64,000 bases of DNA from positions 144,739 to 208,738 of the forward strand of contig NZ_JAIQZJ010000011.1 in assembly GCF_020073815.1 (NCBI RefSeq). Direction: 5' to 3'. Shown one piece after another: positions 35,873 to 45,701 of this stretch (positions are counted from its first letter, which is position 1; every line of letters starts with the position of its first letter). The stretch is from Nocardioides mangrovi. GTDB lineage: Bacteria > Actinomycetota > Actinomycetes > Propionibacteriales > Nocardioidaceae. The position numbers and the translations under genes were made by a program. Under the pieces are notes generated by a model, which worked only from the letters and a program-made list of their open reading frames with translations, did not search any database and was not told the origin of the DNA.

Positions 35873-37209
35873 AGGGCCACGCTCCCGGGAGCCGCGCCCT
35901 TGACCAGCGTGACCGGGCCCTTCCAGCTGGTCCCGTTCCAGATCTGCCAGGTCCCGAACGGCAGGCTGGTCTTGAGCGTCGTGTTCGCCGCCACGGTGCC
36001 GAAGGTGACCCGGACCCCGTAGCTCTTCTGGTTGCTGCCGGAGGTCGGGTAGGTGCCGGCGGCGGGGCAGCCGGTGTCGGGCACCTGGATCGCCGTCACG
36101 TTGGTGCGGCTGGAGCCGCTCCCGTTGACGATCGACAGGGCTCCGAGCTCGACAACACCGGTCGACGTCCCACCGGGCGTGACCGTGACGGGAAGGTCCC
36201 GACCCGCTCCCCCGGCCTCGACGTGCGTCATCGGGTCGTTGTCGACGCAGGCGCCGGCCCAGAGCTCGTAGCCCGCGGCGTACGGCCAGAGGTTGGGGAT
36301 CGTGCGCGGCGTGCCCGTGGTCGGGCTGGTGACCGCGGCGGCGGCGCCGCTCGGGAGCAGGGCGCTGTTCCCCAGCATCACCGCCGACGCAAGCCCGGTG
36401 GGCACGGCGTAGCCGTCGGCGGTCGTGAACGACGCCGTGATCGTGGCCGCGCGGTCGTAGGAGACGGTGCTCCGCCACAGCTGCCCGGGCTGGACGTTCG
36501 CCGTCGTCACCGACGGTGCGTGGCCGAGGATGTCGACGTACCCCGTGGTCGAGAGGGTGACGGAGTAGGTCCCGGGTGTCAGGAAGGCGAAGAGCACGCA
36601 GCCGTCCCCGGCCGTGCTCGCCGTGCGGGTCCCGGAGGGCCCGCTGATCGTCACGCTCTGACCGCTCCGCGGCGCACCCTCGGCGTCGACGACCTTGAGG
36701 CCGATGTGGCCGTCGTTGTCGGAGTAGGTGCCCTTGAGCGGCGTCAGCACGGTGCTCAGCTCGACCGGGTGGTCCTCGCCGCCCGGCCAGGTGACCCGGA
36801 CCCGCACGCGCAGGTAGGCGAGCTCGGCCGAGGAGCCCTCGTCGCAGGTCGACGCGGCCGTCGACCCGACCGACGCCCACTGCGCGCTGCGAAGGACGGT
36901 GTAGGGCACGCCGTCGACCACCAGGGGGTCACCGGCCCGGCCGCCGTCCAGCGGGTCGGGGTTGCGCACGTCGTTGATCGCCACCTGCGCGGGCCCGCGC
37001 AGCGGCGAGCCGAAGGTGTCGCTGGTGATCGCGAGCTCGCGGGCGGCGAGGTTGGTCGCCGTGGAGCGCCGCGAGTTGTCGCGCGTGCTCGCCTGGGCCG
37101 AGCCGAGGACGACCAGGCAGCCCGTCACGAGGATCGCGAAGAGCGCGAAGGCCACGATGACCTCGACCAGGGAGAACCCCTCGTCCGCGGCCTTCAGGCG
37201 CGTACTCAT
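35869..37209 (-). CDS. PilV-like minor pilin with carboxypeptidase-regulatory-like domain
   Basis: The 446-residue prepilin has the leader MSTRLKAADEG, then FSLVEVIVAFALFAILVTGCLVV with Glu5. The PilV/GspI-like N-terminal region is followed by a transthyretin/carboxypeptidase-regulatory-like beta domain at about 170-245 (GLKVVDAEGAPRSGQSVTISG, TPGTYSVTLSTTGY). A further Thr/Ser/Gly-rich C-terminal part has several Cys. It is roughly three times the usual PilV length, so an added binding function is likely. It lies 7 bases downstream of pilC. Confidence 0.78.
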   Translation of the reverse strand: MSTRLKAADEGFSLVEVIVAFALFAILVTGCLVVLGSAQASTRDNSRRSTATNLAARELAITSDTFGSPLRGPAQVAINDVRNPDPLDGGRAGDPLVVDGVPYTVLRSAQWASVGSTAASTCDEGSSAELAYLRVRVRVTWPGGEDHPVELSTVLTPLKGTYSDNDGHIGLKVVDAEGAPRSGQSVTISGPSGTRTASTAGDGCVLFAFLTPGTYSVTLSTTGYVDILGHAPSVTTANVQPGQLWRSTVSYDRAATITASFTTADGYAVPTGLASAVMLGNSALLPSGAAAAVTSPTTGTPRTIPNLWPYAAGYELWAGACVDNDPMTHVEAGGAGRDLPVTVTPGGTSTGVVELGALSIVNGSGSSRTNVTAIQVPDTGCPAAGTYPTSGSNQKSYGVRVTFGTVAANTTLKTSLPFGTWQIWNGTSWKGPVTLVKGAAPGSVAL

Positions 37210-37216
37210 GCCGGCC

Positions 37217-38428
37217 TCACTTGACGAGGTCGAAGATCGAGAACATCGGCAGGTAGAGGCAGATGATCATGCCGCCGACGATGACGCCGAGGAAGGCGAT
37301 CATCAGCGGCTCGATCAGCGCCGTCAGGGCCTCTGTCGTCGACTCGACCTCCTCCTCGTACCAGACCGAGATCCGCCGGAGCATCTGGTCGACCGCACCC
37401 GACTCCTCGCCGGACGCGATCATCTGCACCACCATCGGCGGGAAGACCGGGTGCTCCGAGAGCGGTCCGGCGATCGACTCGCCGGTCGCGACCGACTGAC
37501 GGACGTCGACCAGGGCGTGCTCGATCACCTTGGAGCCGGTCGTCGCCGAGACGATGTCGATGGCGGAGAGGATCGGGACGCCGGAGGAGAGCAGGGTGCC
37601 GAGGTTGCGCGCGAAGCGGGTGAGCGCGACCTTGACGAAGAGCTGCCCGAAGACCGGGATCCGGAGCTTGAGCGGATCGACGACCTCCCGGACCCGGTCG
37701 TCCTTCCCGTGCCGGCGCCACCACGCCGTGGCCACGACGAGCAGGACCGCGCCGACGGGGGCGCCGTACCGGACGAGGCCGGAGACCGCGACCAGGATCC
37801 GCGTCGGCAGCGGCAGCGTGCCGCCGAGCTCGTCGAACATCGACTCGAAGATCGGGACGACGAAGAGCAGCATCGCCACGCACATGACGACGGCCATGCA
37901 GAAGACGACCACCGGGTAGGTCAGCGCGGCCTTGATCTTCGCGCGCAGCTTGACCTCCGCCTCGAAGGTCTCCGCGACCTGGCGGAGGGCGACGTCGAGG
38001 AAGCCGCCGACCTCGCCGGCGCGGGTCATGCTGACCAGGAACGGCGGGAAGGTCTGCCGGTCCTCCGCGAACGCCGAGGACAGGCTGTGCCCACCCTCGA
38101 CCGCGTGCTTGACCGCCGTCAGGGCCCGGCGCAGCTCGGGGTTCTCGGCCTGCTCGGCGAGGATCGTCAGCCCGCGCAGGAGGGTGAGACCGGCGTCGAC
38201 CATCGTGGCCAGCTGGCGTGAGAAGACCGCGAGGTCCTTGGTCGTGACCCGCTTTCGTCCCAGGCTGATCTCACGGTTGAGACCGACACCCGTCGGCTTC
38301 ACCTCGAGCGGGACGAAGCCGAGGCCGAGGAGGTGCTCGGCGACCGCGGTCTCCGAGTCGGCCTTGACCTTGCCTTCCTTGAAGCGTCCCTCGGGGTCGC
38401 GGACCTTGTAGGCGTACTGCGTGCTCAC
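37217..38428 (-). CDS. pilC: Type IV pilus inner-membrane platform protein PilC
   Basis: PilC is the GspF-family polytopic platform that couples the cytoplasmic ATPases to pilin assembly. The 403-residue protein has two GspF cytoplasmic domains (about 70-190 and 270-400). Each precedes hydrophobic helices, with TRAGEVGGFLDVALRQVAETFE and IASGEESGAVDQMLRRISVWYEEEV as the paired signatures, and SSGVPILSAI in between. It sits between pilT and the minor pilin genes in the same operon. Confidence 0.95.
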   Translation of the reverse strand: MSTQYAYKVRDPEGRFKEGKVKADSETAVAEHLLGLGFVPLEVKPTGVGLNREISLGRKRVTTKDLAVFSRQLATMVDAGLTLLRGLTILAEQAENPELRRALTAVKHAVEGGHSLSSAFAEDRQTFPPFLVSMTRAGEVGGFLDVALRQVAETFEAEVKLRAKIKAALTYPVVVFCMAVVMCVAMLLFVVPIFESMFDELGGTLPLPTRILVAVSGLVRYGAPVGAVLLVVATAWWRRHGKDDRVREVVDPLKLRIPVFGQLFVKVALTRFARNLGTLLSSGVPILSAIDIVSATTGSKVIEHALVDVRQSVATGESIAGPLSEHPVFPPMVVQMIASGEESGAVDQMLRRISVWYEEEVESTTEALTALIEPLMIAFLGVIVGGMIICLYLPMFSIFDLVK

Positions 38429-38453
38429 GGGTGCGTCCTCCTGACCTGGCCGC

Positions 38454-39612
<1,159 letters not shown>

Positions 39613-39626
<14 letters not shown>

Positions 39627-41292
39627 GGAGCACCTCCTCGACCGAGGTCAGCCCGTGCTGGACCTTGAGCCACCCGTCCTCGTGCAGGGTCGCCATGCCC
39701 TGCTCCCGCGCCACGCGGGTGATCTCCTCGGTCGGTGCCCGGGAGACCACCAGCCGCTCGACGTCCTCGGTCATCGCCATCACCTCGTGGAGGGCCATCC
39801 GCCCCCGGTAGCCGGTCTGGGCGCAGGCCGAGCAGCCCGCGGCGCGGAAGTAGGTGGGCTCGAGGTCCTCGGCCGGCCGCAGCCCGATCAGCGCGAGCTC
39901 CTCGGCCGACGGCTCGTACGGCTGCCGGCACCGCAGGCACAGCGCCCGGCAGAGCCGCTGGGCGACGATCGCGTCCAGCGCCGAGCCGACCAGGAAGGGC
40001 TCGATCCCCATCTCCACCAGCCGGGTCACCGCCGACGGCGCGTCGTTCGTGTGCAGCGTGGAGAGGACGAGGTGGCCCGTCAGCGCGGCCTCCACCGCGA
40101 TCGTCGCGGTCTCGTGGTCGCGGATCTCACCGATGAGGACGATGTCCGGGTCGGCCCGCAGGATCGACCGGAGGGCCGAGGCGAAGGTGAGCCCGGCCTT
40201 GTTGTTGACCTGCATCTGGTTGATGCCCGGGAGCCGGTACTCGACCGGATCCTCCACCGTGATCACGTTGACGTGCGGCTGGCTGAGGATGTTGAGCGTC
40301 GCGTAGAGCGTCGTGGACTTCCCCGACCCCGTCGGGCCGGTGACCAGGATCATCCCGTGCGGCCGGCGGTACGCCGACTCGAAGCGCTCGAAGTTGGCGC
40401 CGCTGAAGCCCAGGTCGTCGAGGCTCAGCGTCGTGTTGGAGTTGTCGAGGACCCGGGCGACGATCTTCTCGCCCCACACCGTCGGCAGGGTCGCGATCCG
40501 CAGGTCCATCGAACGACCCTCGTGGTTCACGGTCAGCCGGCCGTCCTGGGGCACGCGCCGCTCCGCGATGTCCATCTCCGCCATGATCTTGAGCCGCGAC
40601 ACGACCCCGGCGTGGATGCTGCGGGGGGCCCGGTGGGTGTCGTGCAGGACGCCGTCGATGCGGTAGCGGACCCGTACGTCGCGCTCCGTCGGCTCGACGT
40701 GGATGTCCGAGGCACGGTCGGAGATCGCCTGGGAGATGAGCAGGTTGACGAAGCGGACCACGGGCTGGTCGGCGGCGACCTCGGTGAGTGCGTCGAGGTC
40801 GGGACTGTCGTCGACGACGAGGTCCGAGGTGAGGTCGGCGAGCTCGCCCTCCGCGCGGTAGACCTGGTTGATCCGCTGCTCGATCTCGGACCGCGTCGCC
40901 AGCATGAACCGGATCCGCCGACCGGACAGCCGGGCGATGTCGTCCTTCAGGACGAGGTCGGCGAGGGACCGGAGCGGCACGGCCACCTGGAGCTCGTTGC
41001 CGGACCAGGCGTAGGGCAGCACCCCGGCACGTCGCGCGAACGCGCCCGGGACCTGCGCGGCCGCGCCCGCGTCGACCGGGTGCTCGGAGAGGTCGACGAG
41101 CTCGGCGCCCGCGGCGTGCGCCGCGACCCTCAGCAGGGCCCGCCGGTCGACGGCACCCTCGGTGAGCAGCGCGTCGATCACGGAGATGTTGCTGGCCGCG
41201 GCGACCGCGGTCGCGCGCTCCACGTCCTCGGGCGAGACCTGTCGCTCGGCGAGCAACGCCTCGACGGTCGCGCCCTGGTGCACCTGTGTCAT
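39613..41292 (-). CDS. pilB: Type IV pilus extension ATPase PilB
   Basis: This is the assembly motor. The 559-residue protein has an MshEN-like N-terminal domain (about 1-150) with the ALLTEGAVDRRALLRVAA helix pattern. The canonical c-di-GMP-binding RLGxxL start is not evident. The motor domain has Walker A GPTGSGKST, Walker B DPDIVLIGEIRD and TGHLVLSTLHTND. A tetracysteine zinc site lies in CRALCLRCR and CSACAQTGYRGR. ATG 41292 follows GAGGTG; the open frame to 41349 has no site. A FliA-type promoter lies just upstream at 41341-41367. Confidence 0.95.
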
Positions 41293-41340
41293 CGCCACCT
41301 CGTCCGGTCCGGTCGGCGGCTGCGCCGTCGACACCGGGAG

Positions 41341-41367
41341 TGTCGGCACCGGATCGACGGGCCTTGA
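41341..41367 (-). promoter_or_regulatory. FliA/WhiG-type promoter of the pilB operon (P3)
   Basis: Minus strand: TCAAG (41363-41367) and GCCGACA (41341-41347) in the shared 27-base frame, in the 93-base gap between the RsiG-like gene and pilB. Predicted leader is about 42 bases. Confidence 0.78.
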
Positions 41368-41385
41368 GCCCGCGGGCGGGGCGGG

Positions 41386-41877
41386 TCAGTGCGGCAGTGC
41401 GGAGAGCGCCCTCGTCGGGTCCTGCCGGTAGCGGGCGACCAGCTCGGCCGTGGCCGCGTCGATCCGCTCGTGCAGGGCGCTGCGGTAGCGGGTCAGCTGC
41501 TGCTCGGCCGCCACGAGCCGCTCGCGCGCCTGCGCGCCGGAGGCCGCGTCCGCGGGGACCGTCCACACCTCGTCGAGCGCCGGCAGGTCCGGGAGCGGCT
41601 CGGCGGCGCGCACCCGGTGCAGCGCCTGGCGGACCCGGCCGGTGCCGGTGTCGCCCAGCACCCGCACGAGGTCGTCGAGCGACAGGGAGCCCTCGACGCC
41701 ACCGCTGGCGTCGAGCACGTCGATGCGCGCGTGGACCAGCCGGCGCCAGTAGGAGATGCGGTCCTCCTCGTCGCGCAGCCGCTGCCGGTAGCCGCGCAGC
41801 TCGTCCAGCGTGAGCCCGGCGAGGTCGTGGGCCTCCGCCTGGGTGCCGCCGAGGCGGGGGTCGTCGGAGATGCTCAT
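41386..41877 (-). CDS. RsiG-like c-di-GMP-dependent anti-sigma factor candidate
   Basis: RsiG of Streptomyces binds a c-di-GMP dimer through two E(X)3S(X)2R(X)3Q(X)3D motifs and then sequesters WhiG. This 163-residue protein is two long helices joined by a 60-residue linker. Helix 1 carries Glu38-Ser42-Arg45-His49-Asp53; helix 2 carries Glu125-Thr129-Arg132-His136-Asp140. The spacing is exactly that of the RsiG motif, with His for Gln in both and Thr for Ser in the second. ATG 41877 follows AGGGCGAG and overlaps the pilT2 stop by 4 bases. Family assignment is by motif and context only. Confidence 0.75.
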   Translation of the reverse strand: MSISDDPRLGGTQAEAHDLAGLTLDELRGYRQRLRDEEDRISYWRRLVHARIDVLDASGGVEGSLSLDDLVRVLGDTGTGRVRQALHRVRAAEPLPDLPALDEVWTVPADAASGAQARERLVAAEQQLTRYRSALHERIDAATAELVARYRQDPTRALSALPH

Positions 41878-42995
41878 GTGCTCGCCCTTCCGTGCTCCGC
41901 TGCGCGCTCGCCGGGCCGGCCGGCGCGGCGCACCATCACCGAGAAGTCGTGGGGGTTGCTGGCGGCGGCGGTCGCCGCGCGCAGGTCGACGACACCGTCG
42001 TGGACCAGCTCCACCAGGTGCTGGTCGAAGGTGCGCATCCCGGAGTAGTCGCCGGACGCGACGATGTCGGGGATGGTCGAGGTCTTGTCCGGGTCGGCCA
42101 CCGCGTCCGCGAGCCGGGCGTCGGCCACGGCGATCTCCGAGACGCACACCCGTCCGGTGCCGTCCGCACGCGGCACCAGCCGCTGGCACACGATGCCCTG
42201 GAGCACCGACGACAGGGTCATCCGGACCCGCTGCTGCTCGTGGGGCGGGAAGAAGTCGACGAGCCGCAGCACGGTCTCGCGTGCGTCCATGGTGTGCATG
42301 GTGGTGAACACGGCGTGCCCGGTCTCGGCAGCGGAGATCGCGGACCGCACGGTGTCGACGTCACGGAGCTCGCCGATGAGCATCACGTCCGGATCCTGTC
42401 GCATCGCCGAACGCAGAGCGCTGCCCCAGTCGCGCGTGTCGCTGCCGAGCTCGCGCTGCGTCACCGTCGCCCGCTTGTCGTGGTGGAGCACCTCGATCGG
42501 GTCCTCCAGCGTCAGCACGTGCACCGCCCGCTGCTCGTTGACCAGGTCGACGATGCCGGCGAGGGTGGTCGTCTTGCCGGAGCCGGTCGGCCCGGTGACC
42601 AGGACGAGACCTCGCGGGACCAGTGCCAGCCGCGAGACCACCTCCGGCATGCCGAGCTCGGCCAGGGTCAGCGGATGGTCGCTGACGAGCCGGAGCACGG
42701 CGCCGGTGTCGGCCCGCGTGCGGAACGCGTTGACCCGGAACCGGCCGACGCCGTCCACCGTCACCGCGTAGTCCGCCTCGTTGTCGGCCTCGAAGCCGGC
42801 CAGCACCGCCGGCGGCATCGAGCTGCGCACCATGTGGTCGACCTCGGAGCCGCCGTACGCGCGGTCGCCGACCGGGACGAGCGTGCCGGAGATGCGCAGC
42901 TTCGGGGTCGTGTCCGGGCGCAGGTGCAGGTCCGACGCCCCATGTCGCCGGACCGCGGCCAGCAGCATGACCAGACCACCCGAGAGCTCGGTCAT
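41874..42995 (-). CDS. PilT-type twitching ATPase 2
   Basis: A second retraction ATPase of 373 residues. It has ASDLHLRPDTTPKLRISG, Walker A GPTGSGKTT, TLEDPIEVLHHDKRATVTQRELG, Walker B DPDVMLIGELRD and the His-box GHAVFTTMHTMDA. The C-terminal region is shorter than in PilT1 and ends Arg/Gly-rich. ATG 42995 follows GGAGG. It is the first gene of the leftward pilus operon and is translationally coupled to the anti-sigma candidate. It may be a PilU-like accessory motor. Confidence 0.93.
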   Translation of the reverse strand: MTELSGGLVMLLAAVRRHGASDLHLRPDTTPKLRISGTLVPVGDRAYGGSEVDHMVRSSMPPAVLAGFEADNEADYAVTVDGVGRFRVNAFRTRADTGAVLRLVSDHPLTLAELGMPEVVSRLALVPRGLVLVTGPTGSGKTTTLAGIVDLVNEQRAVHVLTLEDPIEVLHHDKRATVTQRELGSDTRDWGSALRSAMRQDPDVMLIGELRDVDTVRSAISAAETGHAVFTTMHTMDARETVLRLVDFFPPHEQQRVRMTLSSVLQGIVCQRLVPRADGTGRVCVSEIAVADARLADAVADPDKTSTIPDIVASGDYSGMRTFDQHLVELVHDGVVDLRAATAAASNPHDFSVMVRRAGRPGERAAEHGRAST

Positions 42996-43024
42996 CGCTC
43001 CTCCGTTGCTGTGCACACCTGACG

Positions 43025-43051
43025 TGTCGGCTCCTCCTGGCCCGGACTTGA
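43025..43051 (-). promoter_or_regulatory. FliA/WhiG-type promoter of pilT2-rsiG (P4)
   Basis: Minus strand: TCAAG (43047-43051) and GCCGACA (43025-43031), same 27-base frame, 30 bases before the pilT2 ATG. It is back-to-back with the pilM promoter. Confidence 0.78.
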
Positions 43052-43065
43052 GCGCCGGTGTGCCC

Positions 43066-43092
43066 TCAAGTAGTCGGCGCCGGGCACCGATG
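43066..43092 (+). promoter_or_regulatory. FliA/WhiG-type promoter of pilMNO (P5)
   Basis: TCAAG (43066-43070) and CCGATG (43087-43092), same 27-base frame. It lies in the 148-base divergent region between pilT2 and pilM; predicted leader is about 45 bases. Confidence 0.75.
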
Positions 43093-43143
43093 CTCCGGCC
43101 AGTCCGGCGGGCACGCGGTCCGCCATCGGGGAGGGAGTCGGCC

Positions 43144-44265
43144 ATGGCACGGACCGTCGTGGGCCTGGACATCGGCAGCTCGGGTCTGCGGGCGGTGGAG
43201 CTGACGACCGGCCGCAGTCCCCAGCTCGTCCGGTCCGGGTCGCTCCCACTGCCCCCGGGCGTGGTCGACGCGGGTGCGGTGCGGAACCCGGACCAGCTGG
43301 CCCAGGCGCTGCGGCGGCTCTGGCACGACGCCCGGCTGCACCACCGTCGGGTCGTCGTCGGCATCAGCGGCGCGTCGGTCCTGGTGCGCCAGCTCGAGCT
43401 CGACTGGATGCCGCCCGCCGACCTCCGCAAGTCCCTGCGCTACCAGGTCGGCGAGCTCCTCCCGGTCGCGGTGGACGACGCCAACATCGACCACGTGCTC
43501 CTGGGCGAGCACGTCACCACCGACGAGCAGGGCCAGCCCCGGCGCATGGTCCGCATCCTGCTCGTCGCGACCGCGCGGGGCGCGGTCGACGACCTGGTGC
43601 GCTGCGTGGAGTCCGCGGGACTGCAGGCGTCCGCCGCCGACCTCTCGGCGCTCGCCCTGATCCGGGCGTCGGCGTACGCCGCCCAACGCGCCGAGCCGAC
43701 GACCGAGGCGGTCGTCGACGTCGGAGCGGAGAAGGTGACGTTCGCGATCCACACGGCCGGTCGCCCCCATCTGGTCCGGATCGCCGTGGGCCTGGGCGGT
43801 GCCGCGCTGACGCGTGCCCTGGCCGAGCAGGCGGGGTGCGGCCTCGAGGAGGCCGAGCGGGCCAAGCTTGCCGGCCGGCTCCCGGCCCCCGAGGGCGAGC
43901 TCGCGCTCTCCGGACACGGCGGCACCCCCTCCGTCGTACCTCCTCGTACGCCGGAAGGCGTGGCACCTGCGGCCCTGCTGGACGGGGCGCACCAGCTGCT
44001 CGCCGAGATGCGCGCGACCATCGACTTCCACCGCAGCAGCGACCACGAGCACCCGCCCTCGCGGCTGGTGCTCGTGGGTGGGGGGGCCGAGCTGACCGGG
44101 TTCGCAGAGCTGGCTGGGGTCACGCTCGGCCTGCCGACCCGGCGGCTGGCAGCCGGCGACGTCCTCGCGGGATCCGGCGGCCGCCGGCACCGCGGGGGCG
44201 TCGCTGGTGACTCCTCCTCCGAGCTCGTGGTGGCGACCGGGCTGGCCCTCGGGGCGATCGGATGA
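43144..44265 (+). CDS. pilM: Type IV pilus assembly protein PilM
   Basis: PilM is an actin-like cytoplasmic ATPase that links PilN/PilO to the motor. The 373-residue protein has the phosphate-1 motif VVGLDIGSSGLRAVEL, LDWMPPADLRKSLRYQV, the phosphate-2 motif AVVDVGAEKVTFAI, and the adenosine motif LVLVGGGAELTGFAELA. ATG 43144 follows GGAGGG. It begins the rightward pilMNO-dgc operon and overlaps pilN by 4 bases. Confidence 0.93.
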   Translation: MARTVVGLDIGSSGLRAVELTTGRSPQLVRSGSLPLPPGVVDAGAVRNPDQLAQALRRLWHDARLHHRRVVVGISGASVLVRQLELDWMPPADLRKSLRYQVGELLPVAVDDANIDHVLLGEHVTTDEQGQPRRMVRILLVATARGAVDDLVRCVESAGLQASAADLSALALIRASAYAAQRAEPTTEAVVDVGAEKVTFAIHTAGRPHLVRIAVGLGGAALTRALAEQAGCGLEEAERAKLAGRLPAPEGELALSGHGGTPSVVPPRTPEGVAPAALLDGAHQLLAEMRATIDFHRSSDHEHPPSRLVLVGGGAELTGFAELAGVTLGLPTRRLAAGDVLAGSGGRRHRGGVAGDSSSELVVATGLALGAIG

Positions 44266-45023
44266 GCCGCACCGCCCCCGAGCCGACGGCCTCGGTCAAC
44301 CTGCTGTCCCCCTGGGTCTTCGAGAAGCTCCGCGTCCACCGCGTCCGCCATCGCTTCGTCGTGGGCGGGATCGCGCTCGTGACGTCGCTCGCGCTGGTCT
44401 GGTGCGGGCTGCGCTTCGAGCTCCACGGCGCCCACGTCGAGCTCGGAGGCGAGCAGGCGGTGGCGGCCGGGCTCGACACCCAGCTGGCCGAGCTGAGCCC
44501 CGTGCAGACCTACGTCGCCGCGGTCGAGGACCGCGCCGACACCGTAGCGTCGGTCACCTGGTCCGACGTCGCCTTCTCCTCCGTCCTGGACGCGCTGCGC
44601 GCCGCGACCCCTCCGGGAGCGACCGTGACCACGATCTCGGTGGAGCTCGCGGCCGCGGAGCCGCAGCCGGGCTCGCCGTCGTCGTCGCCGGGGTCGGCGG
44701 GGTCGGCGGGGTCGGCGGGCGCCAAGCGCTCCGACCCGGCCCGCGGGCTGGTCGGCACCTGCCCCGGGCCCGACCCGTTCGGCACCACCGTGGTGGTGGG
44801 CTGCCTCACCATCGAGGGGACCGCCACCTCGCGCGAGGTCGTCGGCCAGCTGGTCATCGGTCTGGGCGCCAGCTCGCTCTTCGTCGAGCCGTTCGTCGAC
44901 ACCACGACCGCGGGCGAGGACGAGGCGGTCAGCTTCTCGGGCTCGGTCGGCCTGTCGACCGACGCGTTCAGCGGCCGCTTCGATGACCTGACGGCCCAGC
45001 TCCGGAAGGAGACCCGACGATGA
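44262..45023 (+). CDS. pilN: Type IV pilus assembly protein PilN
   Basis: PilN is a single-span inner-membrane protein that partners PilM and PilO. The 253-residue protein has the conserved N-terminal VNLLSPWVFEKLR segment (the PilM-binding INLLP type). A membrane helix lies at about 33-53, then a coiled region and a periplasmic-type domain. A 9-base tandem repeat (about 44691-44720) encodes three GSA units inside a Ser/Pro/Gly-rich loop that interrupts the domain. Start and stop overlap pilM and pilO by 4 bases each. Confidence 0.85.
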   Translation: MSRTAPEPTASVNLLSPWVFEKLRVHRVRHRFVVGGIALVTSLALVWCGLRFELHGAHVELGGEQAVAAGLDTQLAELSPVQTYVAAVEDRADTVASVTWSDVAFSSVLDALRAATPPGATVTTISVELAAAEPQPGSPSSSPGSAGSAGSAGAKRSDPARGLVGTCPGPDPFGTTVVVGCLTIEGTATSREVVGQLVIGLGASSLFVEPFVDTTTAGEDEAVSFSGSVGLSTDAFSGRFDDLTAQLRKETRR

Positions 45024-45697
45024 ACCCGCGATCCTTCCCGGGCACGGTCGCGATCGGCACCGTGGCGGTCGTGGCGGTCGCCGCGCTGAGCTGGCTCTTC
45101 CTCCTCCACCCGCTCCTCGAGGAGACCGGCGACGTCCACGCGACGACGCAGAGCACCCAGGAGCGCAACCTCGAGATGACCTCGCAGGTCACGGCGCTCC
45201 GGCGCGAGCGGGACGAGCTCCCGGCGTACGACCGTCTCGCCGCGACGCTCGCCGGCGCCTTCCCGGGCACGGCCGACCAGCCGGGCTTCTTCCGAGCGGT
45301 GACGGCCGCCGCGACCGACGCCGGGATCCCGGCGCAGGCGATCACCACGCTGAGCCCCTCGGCGCCGGTGCTGCTCGACGCGACCGGTCAGCCGATCACC
45401 GAGGACACCCGTGCCAGCACGCCCTCACCGCCTCGGGCCGGCCTCGCCCGGCAGACGGTCTCGGTGGTCGTCACCTGCGACGACGCGCAGGCGCGGCGGC
45501 TCCTGGCGAACCTCGAGCACATGAGGCGCGCCTTCCTCGTGAGCTCCCTCAGCGTCGCTGCAGCACCGGACGGCGGTCCCGCCCTGATCGTCTCGGTGAC
45601 CGGATCGACGTACGTCGCCCCACCGGTCTCGTATGCTGCCGCCGACAGCCCGCCCGACGGGGCCGATCGCGCCTCCGTCACGGAGTCCCAAGGATGA
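45020..45697 (+). CDS. pilO: Type IV pilus assembly protein PilO
   Basis: This is the inner-membrane partner of PilN. The 225-residue protein has a membrane helix at about 9-30 and a coiled-coil segment (about 40-67, STQERNLEMTSQVTALRRERDEL). A ferredoxin-like domain follows, with FFRAVTAAATDAGIPAQAITTLSPS and VVVTCDDAQARRLLANLEHMRRAF. Gene order M-N-O supports the call more than sequence. No PilP or secretin follows, as expected for a monoderm. Confidence 0.85.
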   Translation: MNPRSFPGTVAIGTVAVVAVAALSWLFLLHPLLEETGDVHATTQSTQERNLEMTSQVTALRRERDELPAYDRLAATLAGAFPGTADQPGFFRAVTAAATDAGIPAQAITTLSPSAPVLLDATGQPITEDTRASTPSPPRAGLARQTVSVVVTCDDAQARRLLANLEHMRRAFLVSSLSVAAAPDGGPALIVSVTGSTYVAPPVSYAAADSPPDGADRASVTESQG

Positions 45698-45701
45698 GCT
45701 C

